A stretch of 64,000 nt of DNA from DAOQVR01 sp035341665. Lineage in GTDB: Bacteria > Chloroflexota > Anaerolineae > JAAYZQ01. Where the stretch lies: positions 1 through 64,000 of the forward strand of contig DAOQVR010000007.1 in assembly GCA_035341665.1 (NCBI GenBank), in the 5' to 3' direction. Position numbers and translations under genes: made by a program. Position 1 is the first letter of the stretch. The number at the start of each line of letters is the position of its first letter. Under the pieces are notes generated by a model. That model searched no databases. It was not told the DNA's origin and saw only the letters and a list, made by a program, of their open reading frames with translations. This document shows, one piece after another, positions 8,709 to 17,537 of the stretch.

Positions 8709-10067
8709 TTGTTTGAGAACCTGTCGGACAAGCTCCAGGCTGTGTTCAGCCGCCTCTCCAGCCGGGGCAAGCTAAGCGAAGCGGATGTCGATGTCGCCCT
8801 GAGGGAGGTGCGACTTGCCCTGCTGGAGGCAGACGTCAACTTCAAGGTGGTCAAGGAGTTCATGGCGCGCGTCCGCGAGCGCGCAGTGGGCGCCGAGGTG
8901 CTGCGAAGCCTGACGCCGGCGCAGACGGTCATCAAGGTGGTGCACGAGGAGCTGATCCGCACGCTGGGCGAGCCGTCGCGGTTGGACCTGTCTGGACCTT
9001 CTCCGCACGTGGTCATGCTGGTTGGTCTACAGGGCTCCGGCAAGACGACGATGGCCGCCAAGCTGGCGCTCAGCCTGCGCAAGAGCGGGCAGCGGCCGCT
9101 CCTGGTCGCGGCGGACACACAGCGTCCGGCGGCTATTACCCAGCTCGAAGTGCTGGGGCGCCAGCTTGACATCCCGGTGCACAGCGAGGGGAACAAGGTG
9201 TCACCGCCCCATATCTGTGCCAATGCCGTCAAGCGCGCGCGGGAATCCGCATACAGCGTCGTGCTGTTGGACACGGCAGGCCGCCTGCACATCAACGAGG
9301 AGTTGATGCACGAACTGGAGCAGGTCAAGGCACGGACTTTCCCCAAAGAGGTCCTGCTGGTGGTGGACGCAATGACCGGCCAGGACGCCGTCCGGGTAGC
9401 GGACGAGTTCAACAAGCAGGTGGGGATTACCGGGCTTATTCTCACAAAGGTGGACGGCGACGCACGCGGCGGTGCGGCCATCTCGGTTCGCTCCGTCACG
9501 GGCGTGCCGATAAAGTACCTGGGTGTGGGCGAAAAGACGGATGCCCTCGAGGTGTTCTACCCCGACCGCCTGGCGGGTCGCATCTTGGGCATGGGCGACG
9601 TCCTCACGGCGATCGAGAAAGCGCAGGAGGCGGTCGACCCGGCACTGGCCGAGCGGATGGGCCGGAAGCTGACCAAGGGCGAGTTCGACCTGGAGGACTT
9701 TCGCGACCAGCTCCAGCAGATCAAGAAGATGGGGCCGTTGAGCCAGATCCTGGAGCTCATCCCCGGGATGTCGCAGCTGACCAAGGGCGTCGCGCCGGAT
9801 GTGACCGACCAGCAGCTCAAGGCAATCGAGGCGATCATCAATTCCATGACAGTGATGGAACGGCGCAACCCGCGGATCATCAACGCCAGCCGCAAGCGCC
9901 GTATTGCCCGCGGCTCGGGCAAGTCGGTGATGGAGGTAAACGACCTCTTGGCGCAGTTCCGGCAGATGCAGCGGATGATGAAGCAGCTGGGGGGCGACGG
10001 CAGACACGGCCGTCGGGGCGGGCTGCGGGGGCTCCTGGGCGGGATGCTGGGAGGCCTCGGGGATTAG
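8709..10067 (+). CDS. ffh: Signal recognition particle protein Ffh
   Basis: This is the 452-residue SRP GTPase that binds signal peptides and SRP RNA and targets membrane proteins to FtsY. The N domain (residues 1-100) is followed by the G domain with P-loop GLQGSGKTT at 106-114, AADTQRPAA, LLDTAGRLH and LTKVDGDARGGAA. A Met-rich M domain follows, with GMSQLTKG and the tail QMQRMMKQLGG. It ends in a Gly-rich run, as usual for Ffh. The start is TTG 8709, with GAGACGAGG upstream and a good promoter at 8638-8666. It precedes rpsP and rimM, a common arrangement. Confidence 0.97.
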   Translation: MFENLSDKLQAVFSRLSSRGKLSEADVDVALREVRLALLEADVNFKVVKEFMARVRERAVGAEVLRSLTPAQTVIKVVHEELIRTLGEPSRLDLSGPSPHVVMLVGLQGSGKTTMAAKLALSLRKSGQRPLLVAADTQRPAAITQLEVLGRQLDIPVHSEGNKVSPPHICANAVKRARESAYSVVLLDTAGRLHINEELMHELEQVKARTFPKEVLLVVDAMTGQDAVRVADEFNKQVGITGLILTKVDGDARGGAAISVRSVTGVPIKYLGVGEKTDALEVFYPDRLAGRILGMGDVLTAIEKAQEAVDPALAERMGRKLTKGEFDLEDFRDQLQQIKKMGPLSQILELIPGMSQLTKGVAPDVTDQQLKAIEAIINSMTVMERRNPRIINASRKRRIARGSGKSVMEVNDLLAQFRQMQRMMKQLGGDGRHGRRGGLRGLLGGMLGGLGD

Positions 10068-10128
10068 CGTCGCTGTGCCGCCTCGGGATACGGGAGTAGG
10101 GAGCAGACGGCGGCCGATGTGTTGGGCT

Positions 10129-10166
10129 CCGTCCGGGATGACAAGCCGGACAGAGTGTGGTATAAT
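10129..10166 (+). promoter_or_regulatory. rpsP promoter with inverted repeat over the -35
   Basis: ATGACA (10138-10143) and TATAAT (10161-10166) are separated by 17 bases, making a near-consensus promoter for rpsP-khpA-rimM. GTCCGG (10131-10136) and CCGGAC (10146-10151) form an inverted repeat whose loop contains the -35. After one mismatch it extends by a further CTC/GAG. It could be an operator or the remnant of an ffh terminator. Confidence 0.75.
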
Positions 10167-10224
10167 AGGCTGTGCACCAGCCACCAACCAGAACCGGATA
10201 GATCGTAAGGAGGAAACGAACGAG

Positions 10225-10656
10225 ATGGTAAGAATCAGACTACGCCGAGTGGGTGCCAAGAAACAGCCTCATTACCGTGTGGTGATTGCGGACGGCAATG
10301 CACCGCGCGAGGGTAGGTTCATCGAGGTCATCGGCACATACAATCCGCGGACCGAGCCGCCCGAGATGCAGATCGACGCAGAGCGCGCGCTCTATTGGCT
10401 AGGTGTTGGAGCCAAGCCCTCGGAGGCGGTACAGCGCATGCTGGACAAGCTGGGCATCGTGGCCCGTGCCCAGGCAGCCGCACCCGAGCCAGCGCCGGCG
10501 GTGGAAGTGCCCCAACCGGAGGCTGTCACCGACGAGATAGAGCTGCCGATTCCCGAAGAGGAAGAGGTCGGCGAGGAGTTCGAGGAGTTCGATCTGAGCG
10601 AAGACGAGGACCTTGAGGTCGACGACGAGGATCTTGATTCGGAAGACGAGGACTAG
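10225..10656 (+). CDS. rpsP: 30S ribosomal protein bS16 with long acidic tail
   Basis: This 143-residue protein has a normal bS16 body over residues 1-85 (MVRIRLRRVGAKKQPHYRVV, EVIGTYNPR, ALYWLGVGAKPSEAV). The remaining 58 or so residues are an Ala/Pro linker followed by a strongly acidic tail ending SEDEDLEVDDEDLDSEDED. Typical bS16 is 80-90 residues. ATG 10225 has a strong ribosome-binding site (TAAGGAGG, 10206-10213). It assembles early into the 30S body. It is followed 40 bases later by khpA, the usual rpsP-khpA-rimM order. Confidence 0.97.
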   Translation: MVRIRLRRVGAKKQPHYRVVIADGNAPREGRFIEVIGTYNPRTEPPEMQIDAERALYWLGVGAKPSEAVQRMLDKLGIVARAQAAAPEPAPAVEVPQPEAVTDEIELPIPEEEEVGEEFEEFDLSEDEDLEVDDEDLDSEDED

Positions 10657-10696
10657 TCTGAGCTCGCCCGAGACAAGCCAGAAGGAGAATCAGAAC

Positions 10697-10930
10697 ATGA
10701 ACCTCAAAGAGCTCATAGAGTACATGGCCAAGTCGCTGGTGGACGATCCTTCCCAGGTGCACGTGGAGGAGATCGAAGGGACAAACGCAACCATCTACGA
10801 GCTGCGTGTTGGCGCAGAGGACATGGGACGCGTCATAGGAAAGCAGGGCCGCGTGGCCAATGCGATGCGGGCCCTGTTGCGGGCAGCAGCCGCGCGCCAA
10901 GGCCGGCGCGTCACACTGGAGATCATCTAG
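10697..10930 (+). CDS. khpA: KH-domain RNA-binding protein KhpA
   Basis: This 77-residue single-KH-domain protein (YlqC/KhpA family) has the RNA-binding GxxG loop as VIGKQGR near residue 48. The start ATG follows AGAAGGAG. The stop TAG shares its last base with the GTG start of rimM. In other bacteria KhpA pairs with KhpB (Jag), and a jag gene is present at 24152-25027. The two may act together on RNA linked to cell envelope growth, as in streptococci; that role is inferred here. Confidence 0.93.
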   Translation: MNLKELIEYMAKSLVDDPSQVHVEEIEGTNATIYELRVGAEDMGRVIGKQGRVANAMRALLRAAAARQGRRVTLEII

Positions 10931-11508
10931 TGACCGACGCCGCACAACGGCGGACCCGACAGAGGGACCGGGGCTCAGGGCGGCTTGCACGCGCTCCTGA
11001 GCCCCGTTTCTTGGCGATCGGGCAGGTCGCAGGCGCTCACGGCATTCGCGGTGAGCTGAAGGTGGAGATCTTGACTGAGGAGCCGGCCCGGTTTGGCCGG
11101 TTGAAGCGGGTCTATCTCGGCCGGGAAGGGGAGGACCCGCAGCCTCGCGGGCTGGAAGCCTTCCGCCTGCACCTTGGCAAGGCACTCCTAAAGATCGAGG
11201 GCTGTGACGACCGGACCGCAGCCGAGGCGCTGCGCGGCGCGCTTCTCCAGGTGCCGATCGAAGAAGCCATCCCCCTGAAAGAGGGCGAGTACTACGAGCA
11301 CCAGATCGTCGGTCTGCCAGTGTGGACCACCGCGGGCGAGTCCCTGGGGGAAGTTGACGAGATCCTCTACACGGGGGCAAACGACGTGTACGTGGTTCGC
11401 GGAGCGGGCGGTCGAGAGATCCTGGTGCCTGCCATCGCCGGGGTGATCGTCGAGGTAGACCTCGAGGCAGGCAGGTTGGTCGTGGAGCTGCTGGAAGGCC
11501 TGCGCTGA
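10930..11508 (+). CDS. rimM: Ribosome maturation factor RimM
   Basis: This 192-residue 30S assembly factor binds uS19 and helps mature the 3' head domain. The N-terminal RimM barrel starts at FLAIGQVAGAHGIRGELKVE. A PRC-barrel follows from about residue 115 (YYEHQIVGLPVWT, then ILVPAIAGVIVEVD). A 28-residue Arg-rich leader precedes the barrel. GTG 10930 overlaps the khpA stop. trmD and rplS, which often follow rimM, are absent here; the next gene is dprA after 148 bases. Confidence 0.95.
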   Translation: MTDAAQRRTRQRDRGSGRLARAPEPRFLAIGQVAGAHGIRGELKVEILTEEPARFGRLKRVYLGREGEDPQPRGLEAFRLHLGKALLKIEGCDDRTAAEALRGALLQVPIEEAIPLKEGEYYEHQIVGLPVWTTAGESLGEVDEILYTGANDVYVVRGAGGREILVPAIAGVIVEVDLEAGRLVVELLEGLR

Positions 11509-11560
11509 GCGCGGCCAATGTCCCCCGTTCCTCCGTTGGCTGCAAAGCCCGGCGCGCGAG

Positions 11561-11583
11561 CCTCCCAGCCATGTTCTGGGAGG
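11561..11583 (+). terminator. Hairpin after rimM
   Basis: CCTCCCAG and CTGGGAGG form a perfect 8-bp stem with a 7-base loop between rimM and dprA. No strong T-run follows, so termination is likely only partial. Confidence 0.4.
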
Positions 11584-11597
11584 GAGAGATAGAGCAT

Positions 11598-11626
11598 TTG
11601 CTGCAGGCCGGCCTCTCTGGTACAAT
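11598..11626 (+). promoter_or_regulatory. Promoter for dprA
   Basis: TTGCTG (11598-11603), 17 bases, then TACAAT (11621-11626), about 30 bases before dprA. The -35 follows the TTGCnn pattern seen across this window. Confidence 0.7.
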
Positions 11627-11656
11627 GGCAGGACCCAAGCTAAGGAGAAGACCGAC

Positions 11657-12772
11657 TTGTCCGGCAACGACCTTCGCTATTGGATTGGCTTCAACAAAGT
11701 ATCCGGCATAGGAGCCGTCCGGCTTCGCACGCTGCTGGACCACTTTGGCACCATAGAGGCGGCCTGGAAGGCACCGGCCGAGGACCTACAAGCGGCAGGG
11801 CTGGACAGGCATTCGGCCGGGCGGCTGGTGCAGGCCAGACGAGGGCTCAACCTGGATGCCGAGCTCGAGAGGCTGGCCCGCGGCCGGGTGCACGTCCTGA
11901 CCTGGGACGACCCCACCTATCCCCGCAACCTTCGCGAAGTGTATGCCCCTCCGCCGGTCCTGTACGTGCGGGGCAAGATTGAACCCCATGATGAGTTTGG
12001 TGTGGCGGTCGTCGGGACACGCCGTGCGTCGGTCTACGGCAAGGAGGCGGCGAGGATGATCGCGGAAGGGCTCGCCCAGGCCAGGGTGACGGTCGTGAGT
12101 GGGCTGGCCATGGGGATTGATACGGTGGCTCACCACGCCTGCATTGCTGCCGGCGGCCGCACACTTGCCGTCCTCGGCTGCGGCGTGGATGTCGTCTACC
12201 CTGCCCAGAACGCGCGCTTGGCGGCCGAGATCGTCGATCACGGCGCCCTCGTGAGCGAGTATCCTATGGGGACGCAGCCGGACGCGCGCAACTTTCCACC
12301 CCGCAACCGGATCATCAGCGGTCTCGCGCTGGGCACCGTGGTCGTCGAGGCTGACATAGGGAGCGGCGCGCGCATCACGGCGGACTTTGCCGGCGAGCAA
12401 GGGCGTGACGTCTTTGCCGTCCCGGGCAACATCTTTGCCCGCGGCTGCCGGGGAACCAACCGGCTAATCCAGGACGGCGCCAAGATGGTGTGCGCGGTGA
12501 ACGATATCCTGGAGGAGCTCAACCTGACGATGGTCGGCGAGCAGGCAAAGGTGCGTGCAGCGGTCCCGGAGAACCCAACGGAGGCGTCGCTGCTCGCCCG
12601 CCTCTCTGCCGAGCCCCTGCATGTGGACGAGCTGGGACGAGCCTTGGGGCTGCCCATCGCGCAGGTGAGCAGCACCTTGGCGCTCATGGAACTCAAAGGA
12701 ATGGTGCGTCAGGTTGGGGGAATGAACTTTGTTCTGGCGCGCGAGTCCCGCGCCGAGTATGTGATCGAGTAA
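11657..12772 (+). CDS. dprA: DNA-processing protein DprA
   Basis: This is a 371-residue DprA/Smf protein, which loads RecA onto incoming single-stranded DNA during transformation. An N-terminal helix-hairpin-helix-like region (KVSGIGAVRLRTLLDHFG) precedes the Rossmann core with VVGTRRASVYG, VVSGLAMGIDTVAHH, GCGVDVVYPAQN, SEYPMGT and FPPRNRIISGL. A C-terminal winged-helix domain spans about residues 300-360. The start is TTG 11657 with TAAGGAG 13 bases before it. No other competence genes are in the window, so natural transformation is not shown. Confidence 0.96.
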   Translation: MSGNDLRYWIGFNKVSGIGAVRLRTLLDHFGTIEAAWKAPAEDLQAAGLDRHSAGRLVQARRGLNLDAELERLARGRVHVLTWDDPTYPRNLREVYAPPPVLYVRGKIEPHDEFGVAVVGTRRASVYGKEAARMIAEGLAQARVTVVSGLAMGIDTVAHHACIAAGGRTLAVLGCGVDVVYPAQNARLAAEIVDHGALVSEYPMGTQPDARNFPPRNRIISGLALGTVVVEADIGSGARITADFAGEQGRDVFAVPGNIFARGCRGTNRLIQDGAKMVCAVNDILEELNLTMVGEQAKVRAAVPENPTEASLLARLSAEPLHVDELGRALGLPIAQVSSTLALMELKGMVRQVGGMNFVLARESRAEYVIE

Positions 12773-12797
12773 CCCGGCACGCAACAAGGAGGTTGCT

Positions 12798-13886
12798 GTG
12801 AGCAAGCATTTCTACGCCGTCATCATGGCCGGCGGTGTGGGGTCCCGGCTGTGGCCGCGCAGCCGGAACGAATCCCCGAAGCAATTCCTCGATCTGTTGG
12901 GCGGCCGTACCCTCCTCCAGGAGACGGTGCACCGGATCCTGCCTCTCATCCCACTGGAAAGGCTCCTGGTGGTTACGGGAGAGGATCATGCAGAAGCCGT
13001 CCGCAGCCAGGTACCCGGCCTGCCGGAAGCCAACCTGATCCTCGAGCCGGGGCCAAGGAATACGGCCCCCTGCATCGGCCTTGCGGCCGTGGTGCTTCAG
13101 AAGCGGGATCCGGAAGCGCTGATGGCCGTCTTCCCCGCCGATCACGCCATCGCTCGCGCTCAAGCCTTCCGTGATGCGATTGCCGCCGCAGGATGCCTGG
13201 CACGCGACGGCTACCTGGTCACCCTGGGAATTGCGCCAAACCAGCCCCACGTGGGCTACGGCTACATCCAGAGGGGCAGCCCACTCGGCGAGACGGACGG
13301 CCTGGCTGCCTACAGCGTGGCGCGTTTTGCAGAAAAGCCCGACCTGCCCACTGCCCAACGCTTTGTCGCGAGTGGGGAGTACTATTGGAACGCCGGGATC
13401 TTTGTCTGGGAGGCGACACGCATCCTCTCGGAGATCGAGACGCTGCTGCCGGGGCTCGACGGCGAGCTGAGGCAGGTCGCACCAGCCTGGGGCAGCGGCC
13501 GCCAAGCCGCAGTGCTGGCCGAGTCGTGGGACCGCGTGCCCCGGATCTCGATCGACTACGGCGTGATGGAAAAGGCCAGCAAGGTAGCCGTGCTTCCCGT
13601 GGACATCGGCTGGGATGACATTGGGAACTGGTCTGCGCTTGCCGGCCTGGCCGAAGCTGACGGCCACGGGAATACCGTCTACGGCTCGGGGCAGCATATC
13701 CTTCTGGACAGCGTCGACAGCTACGTCTACACTTCGTCGGGGCGGCTGGTGGCAGCGGTCGGCCTGGAAGGCTGGATCTTGGTCGACACGCCAGACGCCC
13801 TGCTGATCTGTCCCAAAGACCGCGCTCAAGCGGTGCGCGAGATCGTCGAGCAGCTCAAGGCCCAGGGTCAGAGCCGGTACCTGTGA
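12798..13886 (+). CDS. manC: Mannose-1-phosphate guanylyltransferase
   Basis: This 362-residue nucleotidyltransferase makes GDP-mannose from GTP and mannose-1-phosphate. The signature MAGGVGSRLWPRSR is at residues 10-23, with NESPKQFLDL next. FPADH, VGYGYI, FAEKP and YWNAGIF all match the family. It is the short form without the C-terminal isomerase domain. GTG 12798 follows AAGGAGG. It sits between dprA and topA, far from gmd/rmd at 61-63 kb, but its product is the substrate of gmd. Confidence 0.93.
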   Translation: MSKHFYAVIMAGGVGSRLWPRSRNESPKQFLDLLGGRTLLQETVHRILPLIPLERLLVVTGEDHAEAVRSQVPGLPEANLILEPGPRNTAPCIGLAAVVLQKRDPEALMAVFPADHAIARAQAFRDAIAAAGCLARDGYLVTLGIAPNQPHVGYGYIQRGSPLGETDGLAAYSVARFAEKPDLPTAQRFVASGEYYWNAGIFVWEATRILSEIETLLPGLDGELRQVAPAWGSGRQAAVLAESWDRVPRISIDYGVMEKASKVAVLPVDIGWDDIGNWSALAGLAEADGHGNTVYGSGQHILLDSVDSYVYTSSGRLVAAVGLEGWILVDTPDALLICPKDRAQAVREIVEQLKAQGQSRYL

Positions 13887-13923
13887 GGGTGCCTGAGCAC
13901 CAGTGCGGGACGGTGGGATCAGA

Positions 13924-16287
13924 ATGGATGAGCCCGTAGAAGGATACTGCGTCAAGTGCCGGCAGAAGCGGGAGATGGTCTCGCCAGAGCCGGTCTTCTT
14001 GGGGGAGCAGGGGCGGCCTGCCACGCGGGGGCAATGCCCGGCGTGCGGAACGGCCATCACACGCTTCGGACGTACCCCTGCGCACGAAGGGCTGGCACCG
14101 CCGGAGCGCCCCCCTGTCTCCGAAAAGCCGGTCAAGGCCGCCCGCGTCAAGCGCCCGGTGCCTGCCAGGGGTGAGAAGCAGGCCCAGCCCTCCGCACCCG
14201 CAAAAGACCGGGCTAGTGGACCCAAGATGGTGATCGTCGAGTCGCCCACGAAGGCACGCACGATGAGCCGCTTCCTTGGCAGTGGCTTTGACGTCGAGGC
14301 GTCGGTGGGCCACATCCGCGATTTGCCTCAGAACCGGATGGGCGTGGACGTCGAGCACGACTTTGCCCCTCGCTATGTGATCCCCGCCGGCAAGGCGGAC
14401 GTCGTCAAGCGGCTCCAGTCCAAGGCGGCACGCGCGTCCCAGGTCTTTCTCGCTTCCGATCCTGACCGGGAGGGGGAGGCCATCGCGTGGCACCTGGCCC
14501 AAGCCCTCCAGCGCCAGCTTCAGGGCATCGCCGTCCACCGAGTTGAGTTTCACGAGATCACGCAGGAGGCCATCCGGGAAGCGTTTGACAGTCCCAGGGA
14601 GATCGACCAGCAGCGCGTCGATGCCCAACAGGCGCGGCGCATCCTCGATCGTGTGGTGGGCTACACGCTGAGCCCGCTCCTCCGGGAAAAGATAGGCCGC
14701 AAGAACCTGTCGGCCGGCCGGGTTCAGTCGGTGGCGCTGCGCCTCCTCTGCGAGCGCGAGAGGGAGATCCAGGCCTTTGTGCCGGTGGAGTACTGGACGA
14801 TCGAGGCCGAGCTCCGGAAGCAGCGATCGGCGGGCCGCGGGGAGCCGCAGGAGGGCGCGCCGGGCCAGATCCCCTCGGCGAGCTTTGTCGCCAAGCTGAT
14901 CAAGATCAGGGGCAAGGAGCCGAAGCTCGGGAGCCAGGATGAGGCGCAGGGGGTCGTGGAGGACCTGGCTGGGGCTGCCTACGTCGTGGAAAAGGTCACG
15001 CGGCAGGACCGCCGGCGCTACCCCTCGCCGCCTTTCATGACCAGCACGCTGCAACAGGAAGCAAGCCGCAAGCTCGGCTTTACCGCCAAGCGGACCATGG
15101 CCGTTGCGCAGGCGCTCTACGAGGGAAAGGAAATTGGGGGCGGCCAGCGGGTCGGGCTGATCACGTACATGCGAACTGACTCGCTCCACGTAGCGGCGCC
15201 CGCCCAGGCCGAGGCTCGGCAGTGGATTCTGGAGCAGTATGGCGAGGGCTACGCGCCGGCCAAGCCTCCTTTCTACCGATCGCCCAAGTCGGCCCAGGAG
15301 GCCCACGAGGCGATCCGACCGACCGGCGTGCGCCGCGACCCGGCCTCACTGCGGCCGCACCTGAGCCGCGAGGAGCTTCAGCTCTACACGCTCATTTGGA
15401 AGAGGTTCCTCGCCAGCCAGATGGCGCCGGCCATCCTGGACCAGACTGTGGTGGACGTCCTGGCCGGGCATCCCGGCCAAGAGATGCCCTACCTGTTCCG
15501 GGCTACCGGGTCGGTGGTCAAGTTCCCCGGCTTTCTCCGGGTGTACGAGGTGAGGGCCGACAAGGGTGAGGGCGAAGAAGGCGAGGGCGTGCGGCTACCG
15601 TCGTTGGAGAAGGGAGAGGCACTCGACCTCGTCCGGCTGCTGCCCTCTCAGCATTTCACCGAGCCGCCGCCTCGATACACCGATGCCTCCCTGATCCGCG
15701 CCCTGGAGGAGTACGGCATTGGCCGGCCGAGCACCTATGCGCCGACCTTGAGCACGCTCCAAGAACGGCAGTATGTAGAGCGCGCGAACCGCCAGCTCGT
15801 CCCCACGGAGCTCGGCTTCCTGGTCAATGACCAAATCGTCGGTCATTTTCCGGGGATCGTAAACGTGGCGTTCACCGCAGAGATGGAGCAGAAGCTGGAC
15901 CGAATCGCGCTGGGCGAGGAGGCGTGGGTGCCGATGCTCCACGAGTTCTACGGCCCCTTCTCCGACTCTGTGGAAGAAGCTCGGGTCAAGATGCCCCGCG
16001 TGGAGCTCAAACCGGAGCCGACGGGCGAGCTCTGCCCGGAGTGCGGCAAGCCGCTGGTCATGAGGCTGGGGCGATTCGGGAAGTTCGTGAGCTGCAGCGG
16101 CTGGCCGGAGTGCCACTACCACCCGATCGCGGCCGTAGCCGGCGTCGTCTGCCCCCAATGCGGAGGCGCCGTCGTCCAAAAGCGCGGCAAACGGGGCATG
16201 TTCTATGCCTGTGCTACCTACCGGCCCAACGACGAGGCGGCGTGCCGGTGGACCTCGCGGCGGCTTCCGAAGGGAAACAAGCCATAA
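13924..16287 (+). CDS. topA: DNA topoisomerase I with N-terminal DUF5679 zinc ribbon
   Basis: This 787-residue type IA topoisomerase relaxes negative supercoils. Residues 1-45 form a DUF5679-like zinc ribbon (CVKCRQKRE, then CPACG). A basic Pro/Ala linker leads to TOPRIM (VIVESPTKAR, then ASDPDREGEAIAWHL). The catalytic tyrosine is Tyr415 in ITYMRTDS. Two C-terminal zinc motifs follow (CPECG with CSGWPEC; CPQCG with CATYRPNDEAAC). ATG 13924 was chosen over GTG 13903 because it starts at the ribbon. The N-terminal ribbon is not part of the standard E. coli-type enzyme. Confidence 0.96.
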   Translation: MDEPVEGYCVKCRQKREMVSPEPVFLGEQGRPATRGQCPACGTAITRFGRTPAHEGLAPPERPPVSEKPVKAARVKRPVPARGEKQAQPSAPAKDRASGPKMVIVESPTKARTMSRFLGSGFDVEASVGHIRDLPQNRMGVDVEHDFAPRYVIPAGKADVVKRLQSKAARASQVFLASDPDREGEAIAWHLAQALQRQLQGIAVHRVEFHEITQEAIREAFDSPREIDQQRVDAQQARRILDRVVGYTLSPLLREKIGRKNLSAGRVQSVALRLLCEREREIQAFVPVEYWTIEAELRKQRSAGRGEPQEGAPGQIPSASFVAKLIKIRGKEPKLGSQDEAQGVVEDLAGAAYVVEKVTRQDRRRYPSPPFMTSTLQQEASRKLGFTAKRTMAVAQALYEGKEIGGGQRVGLITYMRTDSLHVAAPAQAEARQWILEQYGEGYAPAKPPFYRSPKSAQEAHEAIRPTGVRRDPASLRPHLSREELQLYTLIWKRFLASQMAPAILDQTVVDVLAGHPGQEMPYLFRATGSVVKFPGFLRVYEVRADKGEGEEGEGVRLPSLEKGEALDLVRLLPSQHFTEPPPRYTDASLIRALEEYGIGRPSTYAPTLSTLQERQYVERANRQLVPTELGFLVNDQIVGHFPGIVNVAFTAEMEQKLDRIALGEEAWVPMLHEFYGPFSDSVEEARVKMPRVELKPEPTGELCPECGKPLVMRLGRFGKFVSCSGWPECHYHPIAAVAGVVCPQCGGAVVQKRGKRGMFYACATYRPNDEAACRWTSRRLPKGNKP

Positions 16288-16328
16288 TCACCAGTTTCTT
16301 GCTCGTTTTACAATCCTATCACTGGTTC

Positions 16329-16357
16329 TTGCATTTTCCTGGCCTTTTGTGTATAAT
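16329..16357 (+). promoter_or_regulatory. Promoter for the 16.4 kb membrane unit
   Basis: TTGCAT (16329-16334), 17 bases, TATAAT (16352-16357). The predicted transcript begins near 16364 and has an 80-base leader. GTCATG (16364-16369) and CATGAC (16398-16403) could pair to form a 5'-terminal stem. Confidence 0.8.
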
Positions 16358-16443
16358 AGCAATGTCATGATGTGGCCCCGTGTCGGGCTTGGCCTGCCAT
16401 GACGTGTCGATATCAGCACACACAGGAATAGGAGGAACATCTC

Positions 16444-17463
16444 ATGATAAAGGCCAACCTCAAGCCCCTTCTGATCGGTGCTGCCGTGGGTCTGGTGTTG
16501 GGCATCCTCCTGGGCATGCCCATCTTCTGGGGGCTGTGGCCCGTGGAGTGGACCAACGCCAACACATACGACTTGTCGCCGGAAGCCAAGGCGGCCTACG
16601 TGCAGCTGGTGACCGATGCCACCAAGGTGGACCGCGATTACACGCGCGCAGCCGCGTTGCTGGGGGACTGGACCGCCGAAGAGAAGCAGCAGGCATTCAC
16701 GGACGCTGCCAGCGCGTACCGCAACTCGGCGCTCGGCGACAAGGCCCAGGCCGTAGAGGACCTCGGCATGGTCCTGCAGGTTGCGTCCCCGGAGACGACT
16801 GAAGCCCCTGAGCCGCCGGCCGGGTTGATCGCCCGGCTGAGGGAGCCGTGCCTGGTGTTTGTGCTTGTCCTGCTGGCCCTCGTTCTGGCCGCACTTGGTT
16901 GGCGGCTCCTGTCCAAGCGCCGTCAAGCTCGCGCTGAGGGCTCTCTGGAGGAGACCTTCCGCCCTGTTAGGCCCAAGCCCGAAGCGGAAGCGGCTGAGCC
17001 GGTGTCCGCTGTGCCTGTCGCACAGCACTGGGTCACGACGTATCGAGCCGGCGAGGCCGCGTACGACGAGTCTTTCCCGATCGAGGTCGACAACGGCGAG
17101 TACTTGGGCGAATGCGGCGTCGGCATATCGGAGATGCTCGGCGCGCCGGACCGGGTCACGGCCCTCGAGGTTTGGCTGTTCGACAAGAGCGACATCCGCA
17201 CCGTGACCAAAGTGCTCCTGAGCGAGCATGCGTACCGGGATGAGGCCCTGCGTGCCAAGCTGTCGGCGAAGGGAGAGACCATGCTTGCCGAAGTCTCCAA
17301 GCCTTTTGTCTTGGAGACCGCCAACCTTCTCATCGAAGGGCAGATTACCGATCTGGCGTACGACACGCAGTCCGATCTACCCAAGGGCATCATCTCCAAG
17401 CTCACCATCGAGCTGGACATGAAGCCGAAGGAGACGGCCGGCGCTGCTGAGGCGCAGGTCTAG
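16444..17463 (+). CDS. Two-TM membrane protein of unknown function
   Basis: This 339-residue protein does not match a family I recognise. TM1 spans about residues 7-31 (PLLIGAAVGLVLGILLGMPI) and TM2 about 138-158 (LVFVLVLLALVLAALGW). The region between them is helical and should be outside; residues 160-339 should be cytoplasmic. That domain contains a regular alpha/beta segment (FPIEVDNGEYLGECGVGI, EVWLFDKSDIRTVTKVLL). AGGAGG lies 8 bases before ATG 16444. A strong promoter precedes it, and the PP2C-like propeller gene follows after 74 bases, so the two probably work together. The function is unknown. Confidence 0.8.
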   Translation: MIKANLKPLLIGAAVGLVLGILLGMPIFWGLWPVEWTNANTYDLSPEAKAAYVQLVTDATKVDRDYTRAAALLGDWTAEEKQQAFTDAASAYRNSALGDKAQAVEDLGMVLQVASPETTEAPEPPAGLIARLREPCLVFVLVLLALVLAALGWRLLSKRRQARAEGSLEETFRPVRPKPEAEAAEPVSAVPVAQHWVTTYRAGEAAYDESFPIEVDNGEYLGECGVGISEMLGAPDRVTALEVWLFDKSDIRTVTKVLLSEHAYRDEALRAKLSAKGETMLAEVSKPFVLETANLLIEGQITDLAYDTQSDLPKGIISKLTIELDMKPKETAGAAEAQV

Positions 17464-17537
17464 GCCATCATCCCGGAGAGGGAGGCAACGCACAGGAGGC
17501 CGGACCGCGCGGCAGGGGTATCGAGAGGGAGAGGACC

